A stretch of DNA of 64,000 nucleotides from Ascarosepion bandense (GCA_037127315.1 JBBBDQ010000913.1:5080001-5144000), one strand, 5' to 3'; shown: positions 1 through 11,021, numbered from the stretch's first letter. The notes: a model not told the origin generated them from the sequence alone. Program-made: numbers and translations.

Positions 1-120
1 AATATATGGACACTGTGCATGCACCCTGTACTCCAGAGAGCCACTCAATGCACAAATCTGCCCATACAAGTCCTGTCTACTAAACAGTGAAGGCAGTTTC
101 ACACTGAAGACATTGGTAAA
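1..120. other. G+C-richer open segment at the left edge, possible exon
   Basis: Base composition is less AT-rich than in the next kilobases. On the plus strand, a Cys-containing frame from position 2 stays open up to a GTAAAT donor-like site at about 118. On the minus strand, an acceptor TTTAGTAGACAG at about 84 would continue exon 6 in the correct phase, with an open frame to the window edge. The readings are mutually exclusive, and neither contains a recognisable domain. Confidence 0.2.
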
Positions 121-143
121 TAAATTCTCCATGATTATGATAA

Positions 144-306
144 TTTTAAATAATACGAGAGATTGAAGCCTTTACTATAATATCCAAGGATTTTACCGCA
201 ATATGCTGTATGTGTAGAGTAAAGTATTTTAAATAATACGAGAGATTGAAGCCTTTACTATAATATCCAAGGATTTTATCGCAATATACTGTATGTGTAT
301 AGTAAA
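144..306. repeat. Two-copy 83-bp tandem duplication
   Basis: A block beginning TTTTAAATAATACGAGAG occurs at 144 and again at 227, followed by the same sequence through CTGTATGTGTA with very few changes. It is a recent local tandem duplication with no coding content. Confidence 0.85.
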
Positions 307-312
307 GTTCAG

Positions 313-1600
313 AACATATAATTAAACAAAAATAACTAAAAAATGCTTAACTAAAATCTGGTGATGCCATCCAAAATACATACGGGTGTTCTATTGCGGA
401 TCATTTGATAAATAATCCAAGTTGTGATGTGGATTTTAGTGTGAACTGGTTTTCCCTTTTTGCCAGATCACACTTGTTATTCTATCTAAAGGTGTTGGGG
501 ACACTGTTTATCCAACCCAAGCAGCCTTCACTTTGTAAACAAAGAGAATGTTTGCTTGGGCTTGCTCTGCTGGGTCTCTAGCATCTTTAGATGTAATAAC
601 TTAATAAAAAAGCCAAAATATTTTTTCCTCTTCCATTCATTCATTTCACCCATAACAGATTTTCTTTTCATAATTTTTCCCCATTTACAATTCTGATGAG
701 AGGGGACAAAACTGGTTGACTGGCTGATTACAGTAAAAAACAAAAAAACAAAACTAAAAAACTTCTTGTCTTTAACACCAGAATAAGATTTTGTACCATT
801 AAAATACGTGTGTGTGTGTGTGAATAAAGACTAAAAGAAAATTTATCTAATCTGATATGTCTCATCTTCCAAAGGATCTTCTCAAGATAAACATAGTATC
901 AACAAGCAATTATAAACAAAATCAGAAATGATAGTTTTTAAAATTTTTTAATTTATAGAAATGCTCATAAATATTCATCAGGCGAATTGAAAAGTTTAGG
1001 TAAATTATTGAGAATGCTAAATGATATAATTTAAAGTTCAATAAACTAGAGTGAGTAATTATTTTTTAACAATCAGCATGCCATGATGAAAAACTGCTCT
1101 AAACGTAATGAGAACGTAGTTTTATCATCAAAATCTTTGTTATTATTAAGAAGAACAAGAAAAGTATGTTTTGAATATTTAATTATATTTTTTACTCTTT
1201 TTAGAACATACAAAATCTTGAATGAATATCTTCTTTTTATTGTGTCAGCAGATGTACTAATTTTTAGCATAGCAAGTGAAATTATTTTTGAAACGTTTTT
1301 TATTAGTAAATCTTAGTAAAATATTTTTATTTTTTACATGATTTACCCTTACTTAATTTTCAGAAAACTTGAGGAATTTAATGCAATAATTTTTAGTGAC
1401 TATATCAGTTAAAAGAAGAATTTAAATCACTGATTTTTTTAAAAATCTAACCTCATCTTACCAAAAGTCTGCTCTGAATCAAAAAATGAAAAATGCAATA
1501 GAATTCAGACATTATTTAGTTAGAGAAGCTTTTAATGGCTTTTAATAACAATGAGTGAATTTACAAAATTTCTTTTCATTTTTATTTTAATTAAAATAAT
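313..1600. other. AT-rich non-coding stretch
   Basis: Unique-looking AT-rich DNA with a short (GT)n near 809. The open frames are short and compositionally AT-driven. No splice-flanked exon or repeat family was recognised. Confidence 0.5.
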
Positions 1601-1604
1601 CTAA

Positions 1605-1893
1605 ACTTATTTATAGATGGAACTGTGTGTGTCTCCCCGTTACTTATAGACTCCAAAACAGCTGAACTGATTTTCTTGAAAATTTACACAGTTGTACTAT
1701 AAGTGTCTGCGAGTGTTCTTAGCTAGGATTTGTGTCGAGATATCCCCGATAACTAGTGAAAATCGATAATCGAAAAAAATTGGGTTATAGAAGGAGTGGT
1801 CTGATTTTAATCAAATTTGATACACTCATAGACAGACATAAACAATATTCAGAAGTTTCAAGGTTGCAGTTCTTACAATAATGCAGAAAATCG

Positions 1894-1934
<41 letters not shown>

Positions 1935-2120
1935 GGCAAGATGTTTGTGTGTGTGTGTGTCTGTTTATCTGTCTGTATGTCCTTTATACAAATCCACAAT
2001 TTTTATCCGATTCTCACCAAATTTCACAGAAATATTCTTTATGCTGAGTCTGAGCTCCAGGACCATGGATTAGTTTTAAAGCTTTCATTACACCCAAGCA
2101 ACGCAGGGCTATACTGCTAG
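1605..2120 (-). repeat. Interspersed repeat R1 (TAGCAGTATAGCCC family), reverse copy
   Basis: In reverse orientation this carries the hallmarks of a family seen four times here: the start ACTAGCAGTATAGCCC near 2120, a central (TA)n run (1897-1931) with an ACACACA tract, and an end with GTTTCAGNGTCTATAGG near 1650. Other copies lie at 11312, 16850 and 44838. No protein is visible, and the class is unknown to me. Confidence 0.75.
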
Positions 2121-3250
2121 TTTATAATATTTTAAAATCTTTTGAAATTCAGTTTTAGTGGATTAACTTAGGAAATATTGTTAAGTAAAACTATATGTAA
2201 TAATCATATATCTTAAGGCTTATTATTCTTGACACCCTCAAATATTTTTAAAAGAATATTTTTGTGTGTGAGACAATATTGTAAATTTTATAAATATTGT
2301 TGCCAACACACAACATTATCAGAAAATAAATGTGACATCTATTGTAAATTTTTTGCCCAAATTCTCTAAAATTTAATAAAACATTAGATTACAAAAAATA
2401 TTTTCTTAAATTTATTAACTTATTTTCTTATTAAGGCTAAAACTCCCATAGAACATTACATCACAATCTAACCATCCTTGACTGTCAGAAAGGTGAGAGA
2501 AAACCTGTCAACATAAATAAACAAGCTACCATTGAGTTTTAAAATACATTTTTCTGATATTTTAAATTTAAAAAAATAATAGTTGTTTCAAATCAGATTA
2601 ATTATACTTTAAATCAGCTAATATTTCTCAAAGTTTCAGAAATGTATATTTTATTATTGGAAGATTTTTTAATATAGAGATTTACATTTTTATAACACCT
2701 ATATAACAGCAAATATGTATATATATTTTTATTTTATTTTTTAAGATAAAGATTTACATTTTTATAACACCTATATAACAGCAAAAATTTTAGAAATTTC
2801 AAAATCAATTTCTTCCAATCAATTTAGTTTTGAAATACAGCATCAAATTTAATTTCTTGGAAATATTAAATTTAATCTATCAGCTTGAAATTAAAATATT
2901 TTTGAGGAGGTACTTAATGTAATGTTGGGCATTAATTTATGTATTTCAAATAAAAGGAGGTTATGAATTTAATTTTTTAACATTTTTATAAACACGTATG
3001 TTAGTTCAAGATAGAAAGAATTCTTTCTGAAACACAGCTATTTAAAAAAAATCCATGGCAAAGATTTATATTTTATATATTTACTTTTGTTCATAAATAA
3101 TTGTTGCAAAATAAAGTTCTTACATTTGCCTTGATAAAGTCTATCAGAGGATAAAAATTGTTGGCTAAGATAAGTTTCCTTTTTGTCTTTATTCATATTT
3201 TCCTTTTACAAATATATCTTTAATTATAGCTGAAATTTTGCAGACACACA
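2121..3250. other. AT-rich intergenic or intronic stretch with a short direct repeat
   Basis: Mostly unique AT-rich sequence. A block of about 37 bp beginning GATTTACATTTTTATAAC occurs at 2679 and again at 2751, separated by a T/A-rich spacer. Nothing else was recognised. Confidence 0.5.
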
Positions 3251-3289
<39 letters not shown>

Positions 3290-3443
3290 TCCTCATTCTC
3301 TGTTTATAAGAGGGTTGAAGAATGTGTCTTAAATGTTTAAGTTTTATCTGAATTTATATATATATATATTTCTATATATTACTGATTCTTATAGCAATAA
3401 CCATTTGTATTATCTTCAACTGGGTGATGTCATTAACTTTGAA

Positions 3444-3488
<45 letters not shown>

Positions 3489-3490
<2 letters not shown>

Positions 3491-4061
3491 AAAGAATATT
3501 AATAAAAAGTTTTGAATTTAAAAACGTACTTTTTTAAACAGTATTTGTTTATTTTTATTGTATTTTTATATTTCAGACCGTCCTCGGTCCTTCATCAGAA
3601 ACAAGTGATTTTTAAATTAGAATTGGAAACGTATTTTACGTGTGTGGGAATATTGATTATGGTTAAAAACCATGGGAATTCGGTTATTATCTTTTCGTTT
3701 TTTGTATGTGAGAAGTGTGCTGCGGTCTATGTGGATGGTTTTATGTAGTGCTTCCTTTATTATTTTTATTGGGTATTTGCATTTTAGAAACTGTTTTGTT
3801 AGGTTGTTAATGTTGTTTAGAAAATCTGGATGGTCTGAGCAAATGCATCTTATTCTAATAAATTTATAAGTTTACACGTGATGTAAACAAAAAAGTATTC
3901 GGACGCTATCGTAAAATACGTTTCCAATTCTAATTTAAAAATCACTTGTTTCTGATGAAGGACCGAGGACGGTCTGAAATATAAAAATACAATAAAAATA
4001 AACAAATACTGTTTAAAAAAGTATGTTTTTAAATTCAAAACTTTTTATTAATATTCTTTCC
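3489..4061. mobile_element. 573-bp foldback element with about 150-bp inverted arms
   Basis: The arms at 3489-3640 and 3908-4061 are nearly perfect reverse complements, so the same short peptide frame appears on both strands. The ends read TA-GGAAAGAATATT and AATATTCTTTCC-TA, consistent with insertion at TA, and (TA)n tracts lie close outside. Each arm carries CTGATGA, a hairpin (GACCG/CGGTC) and GAAA, a hammerhead-like core. A short relative lies at 32162. It is a non-autonomous, MITE-like element without transposase. Confidence 0.75.
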
Positions 4062-4093
4062 TATACATATTAAGACAGTATACGTGGATGATC

Positions 4094-4146
<53 letters not shown>

Positions 4147-4445
4147 TCATGATGCTGGACCATGTGAAAAACTACAAACTACTACAAAATTGTACATTTT
4201 GTTTTGACACTGAAAGAACAATATCTTCTTAGGTAGTTAACAGCGTTGTTATTTTTAATTTGTCTTAAGAACAATAATTCCCTTTATTTTGGGAAATTAA
4301 TTTTTTTTTCTGTACAAGGTAAAAAAATATTAATAAAAGGAAGAAAAAGAAAAAAATAGGATGAGAAATCAAGAAAAAGAAAAGGCAAAAAGATATTAAA
4401 AAAAGAAAGAAAAAGGGGGGAAAAAAGATCAGAAAATAAGATGAG

Positions 4446-4484
<39 letters not shown>

Positions 4485-4612
4485 AGAAATGTTACTTATA
4501 AGCATTAATTGAAGTTCTGGTTCTAGTGGTATTTTATATAAAACTTACCAGTTCTTATAATAACCATTTGTATTGCATATAAGTTGGTTGGTGATTAATC
4601 ATTAACTTTGAA

Positions 4613-4614
<2 letters not shown>

Positions 4615-4655
<41 letters not shown>
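4615..4655. repeat. (TA)n microsatellite adjoining a ribozyme-bearing SINE
   Basis: A pure TA run. Similar runs occur at 1897-1931, 3255-3284, 3446-3488, 4099-4138, 4447-4482, 6695-6734, 11023-11063, 11273-11311, 15547-15599, 15836-15868, 21729-21768, 28407-28442, 32362-32401, 32852-32875, 41079-41118 and 41410-41456. Many mark the ends of repeat copies, so they look like element tails or preferred targets rather than random slippage tracts. Confidence 0.9.
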
Positions 4656-4658
<3 letters not shown>

Positions 4659-4710
4659 ATCTGCAGACAGATCTGTTTCGCCGTATCACAGCTCATCAGT
4701 ACGGTTAGAC
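4656..4710 (-). ncRNA. Hammerhead ribozyme motif (type I-like, short stem III)
   Basis: The minus strand contains CTGATGA, then stem II GCTGT-GAT-ACGGC (five pairs, one G-T), then GAAA. A minimal stem III ACA/TGT closes a GATC loop. The cleavage triplet GTC would be cut between 4666 and 4665. Stem I pairs CGTA-side bases with TGCAG, with mismatches, as is common where stem I carries loop contacts. All invariant core bases are present. Confidence 0.65.
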
Positions 4711-4799
4711 TCCGATTGCTTTTTTACCCAGGATTGAAACCCGACTGAAATGGTGTCAGTCGGCAACTCTACCCCTGGGCTATGGCCGTTCGGTGGACA
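4656..4799 (-). mobile_element. tRNA-like SINE with a hammerhead motif
   Basis: Read on the minus strand, the 5' part contains an A-box-like TAGCCCAGGGGTAGAG and a B-box-like GGGTTTCAATCCTGG, as in a tRNA-derived pol III promoter. It is followed by a hammerhead ribozyme fold (4710-4656) and then (TA)n. A partial, mutated copy lies at 41009-41079 on the other strand. The layout recalls the Sm-alpha type ribozyme SINEs of schistosomes; that parallel is from general knowledge. Confidence 0.7.
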
Positions 4800-4862
4800 T
4801 ATATATATATATTTATATACACACACATACATAAGATGAGAAATGTTACTTAAAAGTATTAC

Positions 4863-5211
4863 CTGAAAATGGCTGAAGTTCTGGTTCTAGTGGTGGTTTT
4901 TCCTGATTCTCTGCTCCGTCCTGTCCCATGTCGATAATTTCACTTTCTTCTGTACAGTTTATATCCGTCAGTGACGGAGGCGGTAGGGGTAAGGAATCCG
5001 TGTCAATGTCTCCACTCACACACATGATATCTTCGCCATCTTCATCATATGGCTTGACAAATTCTTCAGGAATGGCATCAGGTTCTGGAACACAAGAGCA
5101 GCTCTCCAATTCCTCAGATTCCTTTTCCTTGTTTGCTTTTTCAGTCAACAGTAGCTTCTCAAGAAAGGCTGTCTCGGTTATTGTTTCCATGTTCCGAGAT
5201 TTTCTTTTGTC
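4863..5211 (-). CDS. Exon 6 of the proline-rich gene
   Basis: A 349-nt exon (116 codons plus one base) starting in phase 0 after TTTTTTAACAG. It encodes DKRKSRNMETITETAFLEKL and later CSCVPEPDAIPEEFVKPYDE, DTDSLPLPPPSLTDINCTEE and PLEPELQPFSG, with donor TTTTCAG|GTAATA. It is strongly acidic (Glu/Asp-rich) with LPLPPP proline runs. The stretch AFLEKLLLTEKANKEKESEE could be a short helix. The exon ends one base into a codon, so at least one downstream exon lies further left. The intron to exon 5 is about 23.7 kb and contains the purine-strand minisatellites. Function not recognised. Confidence 0.85.
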
Positions 5212-5389
5212 CTGTTAAAAAAAAAAAAAAAAAAGAATAAAAAGAAATAATGAAATTTACTGTCTTTGATTGCATAAATGTCAGCCTCACCATTTTAGAC
5301 AGTTTTTCTTGCCAGAATCTATCTGATATATTTATAAGTTTACTCTTCATCTAAACACCTTCATTATCACATCTGGTTTGGTGTTTCTG

Positions 5390-5570
5390 CTTTGTGTCTA
5401 GAGATTCTTGATAAAATACAAAAAAGAATAAGCAATGTTATTGATCCTGACCTGGCATCTTGGCTTAATTATAGCACTGTAGCTTCCTTGTACTTTTTCT
5501 ATTAATACTTTCATAGTAACTGTTCGGATGAGCTTTGCTCATTGATACCTAGACCTTATGGATTTAAGCT
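5390..5570 (+). mobile_element. Jockey-like LINE fragment (pol C-terminal)
   Basis: The segment beginning AGATTCTTGATAAAATAC matches the shared LINE piece also seen at 10570 and 12205. Translated with frameshifts, it gives an IL(D/K)IQKRI...ASWL-like peptide of the reverse transcriptase tail. It is degenerate and non-functional. Confidence 0.6.
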
Positions 5571-5800
5571 TACTATGGATATCATGGATTGAGCATGTGA
5601 GCAATGATGAGGTTTTGGAAAGGATGTAAATGAAAAGGAAATTAGTACTGAGCATCAGGAAGAGACAGTTAAAGTTCCTGGAACATGCAATGAGGAAGGA
5701 GGGCTTGTAGAACCTGATATTAACAGGCCAGATAGAGAGAAGGAGTGAGTGGAAAACAGCATGTAATCTACTTGACTGGCCTGAGTGCGTGGATGGCTGA
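5571..5800 (+). mobile_element. RTE-like LINE 3' fragment
   Basis: A degraded copy of the LINE tail whose best copy is at 13760-14181. It shares GAGGTTTTGGAAAGGATG, AGACAGTTAAAGTTCCTGG and AATGAGGAAGGAGGGCTTG. Internal stops break the frame. It is immediately followed by a tRNA-type SINE. Confidence 0.7.
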
Positions 5801-5829
5801 ACGGGGTTTCGGTGAGGTAAAAGAAGAAA

Positions 5830-6097
5830 GGATGTGCATAGTAATGCAGTGGATATCAACTCGGAATGACAAATCAGGGAGCTGAGTTTGAATTCCAGTG
5901 AAATTTGTTGTTATGCACAAATACCATTGGGAAAGGTATAAATCCATCTCTTCCCTCCAGTTATGGATTAAATAATAGAAAAGATTGGGTTCTATAGCCT
6001 TGGCTGGCAAACAGTCGACCGCAGAAAGCAATAGCAACATACTGCGGAATAATCTTCTGCCCAGTCAGTCATGTCTCACGTATGGCACTTAACTGAA
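5830..6097 (+). mobile_element. tRNA-derived SINE-1 copy
   Basis: A full-length but diverged copy. It starts GATGTGCATAGTAATGCAGT and has an A-box-like TGCAGTGGATA and a B-box-like GAGTTTGAATTCC. The body is ...CCTCCAGTTATGG...CAGTCAGTCATGTCTC, ending in ATGGCACTTAACTGA. It is the commonest SINE of this window (about 13 copies). Confidence 0.85.
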
Positions 6098-6189
6098 CAG
6101 AAGAAAGTGTGCTAAGAGCCACCAGGGATAGAGAGACATGGAAGACCATAACTACCTCTGTCCTGAAAGGACAAGGCAGATAGAATTGA

Positions 6190-6690
6190 GTTTCGTTTAA
6201 TCGTATATCAACCTCTGTGGGTTATTTCATGCCAAAAAAGGTTAGATTTTAAGGTATCTTTTTTAATGTTCAGTTATAGTAAAAAGGTTGGTTTAGTCAG
6301 ATTTTGATTAAAGGTTAAAAAAAAAAATTTTTTTATTTTAGAAAACTGAAGACATCTAGTTTTGTATTCAAAAATGTACCATGGCAATAATTTTTTTCCT
6401 TCAAAAATGTATTGTTGTTGGTAATACTTTTCCTTCAAAAATGTATATTTTTCTATAAAAGTCTATTTTTATGTATATATTTCTATAGAAGTGTATTTTT
6501 ATACTTTTATAGTGTTTTGACCCCAATTTCGGGGTTAACTATTTGCCCATAGCTGGGACCCTAACAGATGCTACCACTCTGGGTCAGGGTGGACCTAGGA
6601 ACAACAGCAATTAAGAGGTGGTTCCTTCTCACAACCTCCCAATTAGAGGCTTTGCTACCAAATGCAGTTTACCATCATGCCCAGGACCAG
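6190..6690 (+). repeat. Interspersed repeat R2 (about 500 bp)
   Basis: Starts with ATATCAACCTCTGTGGG and runs through several TTCAAAAATGTAT motifs to GGGACCCTAACAGATGCT and CAGTTTACCATCATGCCCAG, ending at a (TA)n tract. Further copies lie at 16170, 23075 (reverse) and 61720. There is no coding capacity and the family is unclassified. Confidence 0.75.
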
Positions 6691-6691
6691 A

Positions 6692-6734
<43 letters not shown>

Positions 6735-6737
<3 letters not shown>

Positions 6738-8985
6738 ACTATTAGGGAAGAAGAGAGATAACAATAAATAATATTTTTGGTTGATACCTCATTTATTTTA
6801 AACAGTATTTATTTCATCTGCTGGTGTGTGTATTCAAAAAAATTTAATATAGAAAATGTTTTCTCTGGCAGGTTTTGCACATGTGTCCCTCTCTACAGGA
6901 GAAACAATTCTTTGATCTGGTATGCTTTGACTGCTCAGCTACTGTTGCAACCTAAAAGGTTACTGAATGAGTAATAACCCAAAATGGAGATTGGAAATAA
7001 ATAGTAATATTTGTAATATCAGCAAATACAAGACTCACAAGCTGTATGAAGTAAATAACCACTGCTAGTTGAGAACTGCCAGACAGCAAGAAAACATCAC
7101 CCTCTCAACAGAATCTAAGGTATTATATAAAGATTGGGACATACCCATTACTGTCCATAGGGTATGTACATAACAGCTACAAAAAGCTTCAGTTTCAAGA
7201 AGGTTCTATTTTGACTTTAAAGCACATTTATTCTGATTTTTCACAAAACGCAGCTGGTAGACAAAATAAATACTATATAAACAGAGCGTCTATTCAAATA
7301 TGTGCATCCACTAAAAATAATGTTTCAATTAAAAAATCAAATTAATTAATTCTTTAGAAATTCATCCTCATTAAAATACAACTGACAACATATACTGTAA
7401 TTATTTTTTTAACAGAAATTGTTTTGTCAAGTTTACTGTTTTATAAAAAATTATTCATGTTCATTATCTTAAGCAGACATATTTCAGAAAAAAATCTATT
7501 TAGTTAAAACTATTTATAGTAGTTTCAGAAAAAAACATTTATGACAGGAATTTGAAGTTTGTGAAAAATAATGATATAGAGTCTCCCAAAAAGCAACAAT
7601 AATAGGATATAGTAAAATTAATAACATATGTTAAATGTGCATCAGTACAGCTGAAAAAGTGGCCCCAGTTTGCATATGGACATGTTTGCTAACACCAGTT
7701 ATATCTAAGTTTTTTTCCCTTTAGCAGCATCACAACTTGGCATGTCTAGATACAGGCCTCTCTGTAACTAGTCAAGATCTGAATCTTTATAAAATGCCTC
7801 ACGCTAATAAAAGTTGGGAGAAACCAACCATTGGCAAGACATGGTGTCTTGTAAAATCATTTCCTAGGTCATTTTTGTTCAAGTTGCTGTGTTTCAAAGG
7901 CAATGTTATTTTTTTATGCCTCTTTCCTTCTCTAACTATTACCCCTGTAGTTGCTGGGAAATCAACTAGTGAGGTGTTTCCCCCTAATCTCAACATACTC
8001 TTTGCTGACATTACAATATAAAATAATAACAGTGGAAACGCTCCATTTAAAAAATAACAGTAACATGAAGTAAACATGAAGTAACATGAAGTAAAACTTG
8101 GAATAAAATAGTAAAAAGACTTAATCTAAAAGTCAATCATAATAGCAATTTATGAAGTGTAGCTTAGATGTGGTACAAGGCTGAACGTATGTAGCACCTC
8201 GTGAGGATCAAACCCACTATTCAGTAGTTTGCTCAGTATTACATCATATTGAAGTGCCCAAACAACAAAATAATAATATGAAAGAATAAAACCAATTATA
8301 AAATGATAATAGCAATACTATTTAAGAAATAGTAAAATTTGCTTACAAAAATATTACATATTTTCTTAAAAATAAATAAAGAAAATTACTTATTTGCAAA
8401 TTCATGCTTTAAATTTAGTATTCACTCATCACATCAAAATTTCTCTTGAAAATTTTTGGTAATCTTATACATTTCTTCTCTCCCTTATAATCACACACAC
8501 GAAAATATAATATTTTATTTTGAATGATAAGGGAAAAACAAGAAAACAAAAATCAGAGTGATGAAGGTGCTGACCCGAGTCATTTTTTTTAAATAGCCTC
8601 ATCAGGTGGAGAATTCTATATGGATGTTATGCATGATGCCAGACCTGTTCAGAAATGGCTCAACTGTCAGTTATATATAAGCACATTCTCTCATCAATTG
8701 TTTATAGAGTAATTGGCCATAGTTAAAAGGTAATTGTCAGAATTGACAATGTTTACAATAAGCAATAACAAAAGAAAGAGAAAGAATGGAAAAAATAATA
8801 CTAAGCAAACCATATATGCAAGACAGAAATGACATCCCTTGAGGATTTTCAACAGCAGCAACAGCTAAAATAGAAAACACATGTGATTCGAAGAGAAAGA
8901 AATGGCCTAGTCAAGAGGTTGACATTCCATATCACTACAAATAAAAAACTTAGGACAGAAACCCCAATCATTACTGGGGTAATTT
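6735..8985. other. AT-rich stretch without recognised genes
   Basis: Two overlapping frames at about 7740-8070 (plus and minus) are open for more than 90 codons, but they have no splice context and no recognisable motif. The segment 7640-8030 is somewhat less AT-rich and could be an old repeat or exon remnant. Otherwise nothing was recognised. Confidence 0.4.
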
Positions 8986-9762
8986 TACTATGAGAATGCA
9001 TTGTAAAAAAAAGTTTACTATATGAATGCATTGCATATGATTTTACTCTCAGAACACATTGCAAATCATTTCGCTCTCAAAACACATTTGAAATAATGGT
9101 AAATTTTCATTTTGTTCCCCAAAGGCCTTTACCCCTTCAAATCTTTCCAAAACATCCTTACTTCCATGCAAATGTAAATGCTGAACTCAAATCGATAATT
9201 GTTTATTGACGAAACCTACCTTTTTTCAAGTTTACAACCAGAAAAATATCTAACTTCTTTACACTGCTTATCTCACCCCGTAACCACACTTCAAAAAATG
9301 TTATTCACTGCAGAATGACTTCACGCGTAATTTGTCAATTTTCTGACCAATTTCCTTCCTTTTTGCAATTCATACGCGGAAATTGAGTTCCGAACCCAAA
9401 CAAATTGCAGAGTATTTGCTCAAAGAAAGTAAACGGGCCAAAATAAGTATCCTACGCCTCAAGTCATTCAGTGGTGAATCAGATATGAGAACAGTGGTAA
9501 GGGGTGAGATATAGCCTGATTTTTTTCTGGTCGATAACAGTAAAAAAGGTAGGTTTCTTCAATAAACAATTATCAATTTGAGTTCAGCATATACATTTGC
9601 ACATACTTAAGGAAATTTAGGAAAGATTTGATGAGGTAAAGGTCTTCGGGGAACAAAACAAAAATTTACCAAAATAATTTTGCTATAGAAATGCATTGTA
9701 AATCTTTTCGCTGTAGAAGCGCATCGCAAATCATTTTGCTGTAGAAATGCATTGTAAATCAT
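8986..9762. repeat. Short 28-30-bp minisatellite split by a transposon
   Basis: Degenerate units of the type TTTTGCTGTAGAAATGCAT followed by TGTAAATC occur on both sides of the transposon at 9097-9671 (8990-9096 and 9672-9762), so the element landed inside a small tandem array. Confidence 0.65.
9097..9671. mobile_element. 575-bp long-inverted-repeat DNA transposon, copy 1
   Basis: The termini are TGGTAAATTTT...AAAATTTACCA. The inverted arms extend about 200 bp inwards (GTTCCCCAAAGGCCTTTACC against the reverse of GGTAAAGGTCTTCGGGGAAC). It is flanked by the perfect 6-bp duplication AAATAA (9091-9096, 9672-9677). It has no transposase, so it is non-autonomous. A 579-bp copy at 51022-51600 has its own 6-bp duplication. 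Six-bp duplications are unusual; IS3EU and Dada type elements are candidates from general knowledge. Confidence 0.85.
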
Positions 9763-10223
9763 AAGGCAAAACATTCCACAAACTAAGAATGGTGTTAATA
9801 CACAAAAGAGATACAGGCAACTGATCACAGCATTCCGACTTCAAGACAAAAAACAACAACATAGCAAATGAAACCAAGAATAAGTCTATCTTATTGGCTA
9901 GGATGAATTCCCAGCATGTATTTGTATGATTTGTCTTTAAATATTTTTTTTGGTGAGTAAAATGTTGCATTCATTCCTATCAAGGCTGAAACCAACATCG
10001 TTAAAAATGGCTTTAAGCAATTGAAGCCTGTAGGTAGCAGAGAGGACCAGTCTTTTACAGACTTAATAAACTGGTACTGCATCATCTTCCTAAAAATAAA
10101 GTCGCCATTATAGAAATATAACATTGCCTGAAAATTAGTTAATAAAAGTAGATTTCAAAAATATATTACTTCTTAATTAAAATATAGTGAAAAAAATACA
10201 TCTGTTACAACAGATGTCTGTTA

Positions 10224-10536
10224 TCAGTCAGTCAGTTAAGTGCCATATGTGATACACGCTTGGGCAATCATGTCTCAAAAGAGACATGACTGACTGGACA
10301 GAAGATTATCCCGCAGTAGGTTGCCATTACTTTCTGTGGTAGACTGGTTGCCAGCCAAGGCTATAGAACCCAATCTGTTCTGTTATTTAAACCATAACTG
10401 GAAGGAATAGGCGGGTTAATACCTTTCTCAAGGCTATTTGCACATAAATGAATACAACGAATTTAACTGGAATTCGAACCTGGCTCCCTGATTTCTCGTT
10501 CTGAGCTGATATCCACTGCACCACAATGCACATCCT
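10224..10536 (-). mobile_element. tRNA-derived SINE-1 copy, reverse
   Basis: Full length in reverse. It runs from CAGTCAGTTAAGTGCCATA through CATGTCTC...GAGACATG and CCATAACTGGAAGG to GATATCCACTGCACCACAAT. Confidence 0.9.
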
Positions 10537-10559
10537 GTTATCTATCAACAATTTGAATC

Positions 10560-10745
10560 AGCTTTCTTTACCTATATATTCTAGAGATTCTTGACAGAAT
10601 CCAAAAAAGAATCTGCAATATTATCTCTTCTGACTTGACATCTTGGTTGCAACCATTTTCCCCAACTGCCATAACATAGGTTTACTTTTCTATAAATATT
10701 TCCATGTCAATTGTTTTGATGAATATTCCTTTTCGGTACTTTAAC
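10560..10745 (+). mobile_element. Jockey-like LINE fragment
   Basis: Contains GAGATTCTTGACAGAATCC and GACTTGACATCTTGGTTG, the same pol-tail piece as at 5390. It is degenerate, lies between two SINE-1 copies, and has no intact frame. Confidence 0.6.
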
Positions 10746-10753
10746 AACACAAT

Positions 10754-10972
10754 TGTGTGTTGTGGTGCAGTGAATATTGTCTCGGAATGAAAAATCAGAG
10801 AGTCGTATTCAAATTCCAGTTGAATTTGTTGAATTCACTTACATGCAAATACCCTTGGGAAAGGTATTAATATGTCTCTTCTCCCTCCAACTATGGGTTA
10901 AATAGCAGAACAGATTGGGTTTTATAGTCTTCGTTGATGACCAGTCTACCACAGGAAGTAATGGCAACCTTG
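10754..10972 (+). mobile_element. tRNA-derived SINE-1 copy, 3'-truncated
   Basis: Begins TGTGTGTTGTGGTGCAGTG and continues through the CTCCAACTATGGG segment. It stops at GGAAGTAATGGCAACCT, where a short sequence related to R1 (AAGAATATTTGAAATAAT) follows. Confidence 0.85.
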
Positions 10973-11021
10973 GTCTAAAGAATATTTGAAATAATATAAT
11001 TGCGACAATTTACCAATCGCA

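Noticed and set aside
3512..4038. The same peptide encoded on both strands
   Set aside because: It is explained by the inverted arms of the foldback element.
7737..8077. Overlapping 92-94-codon frames on both strands
   Set aside because: No motif, no splice sites consistent with the minus-strand gene, and ambiguous strand.
8550..8620. CTGATGAG on the minus strand as a further hammerhead
   Set aside because: No paired stem II followed by GAAA at the required spacing.
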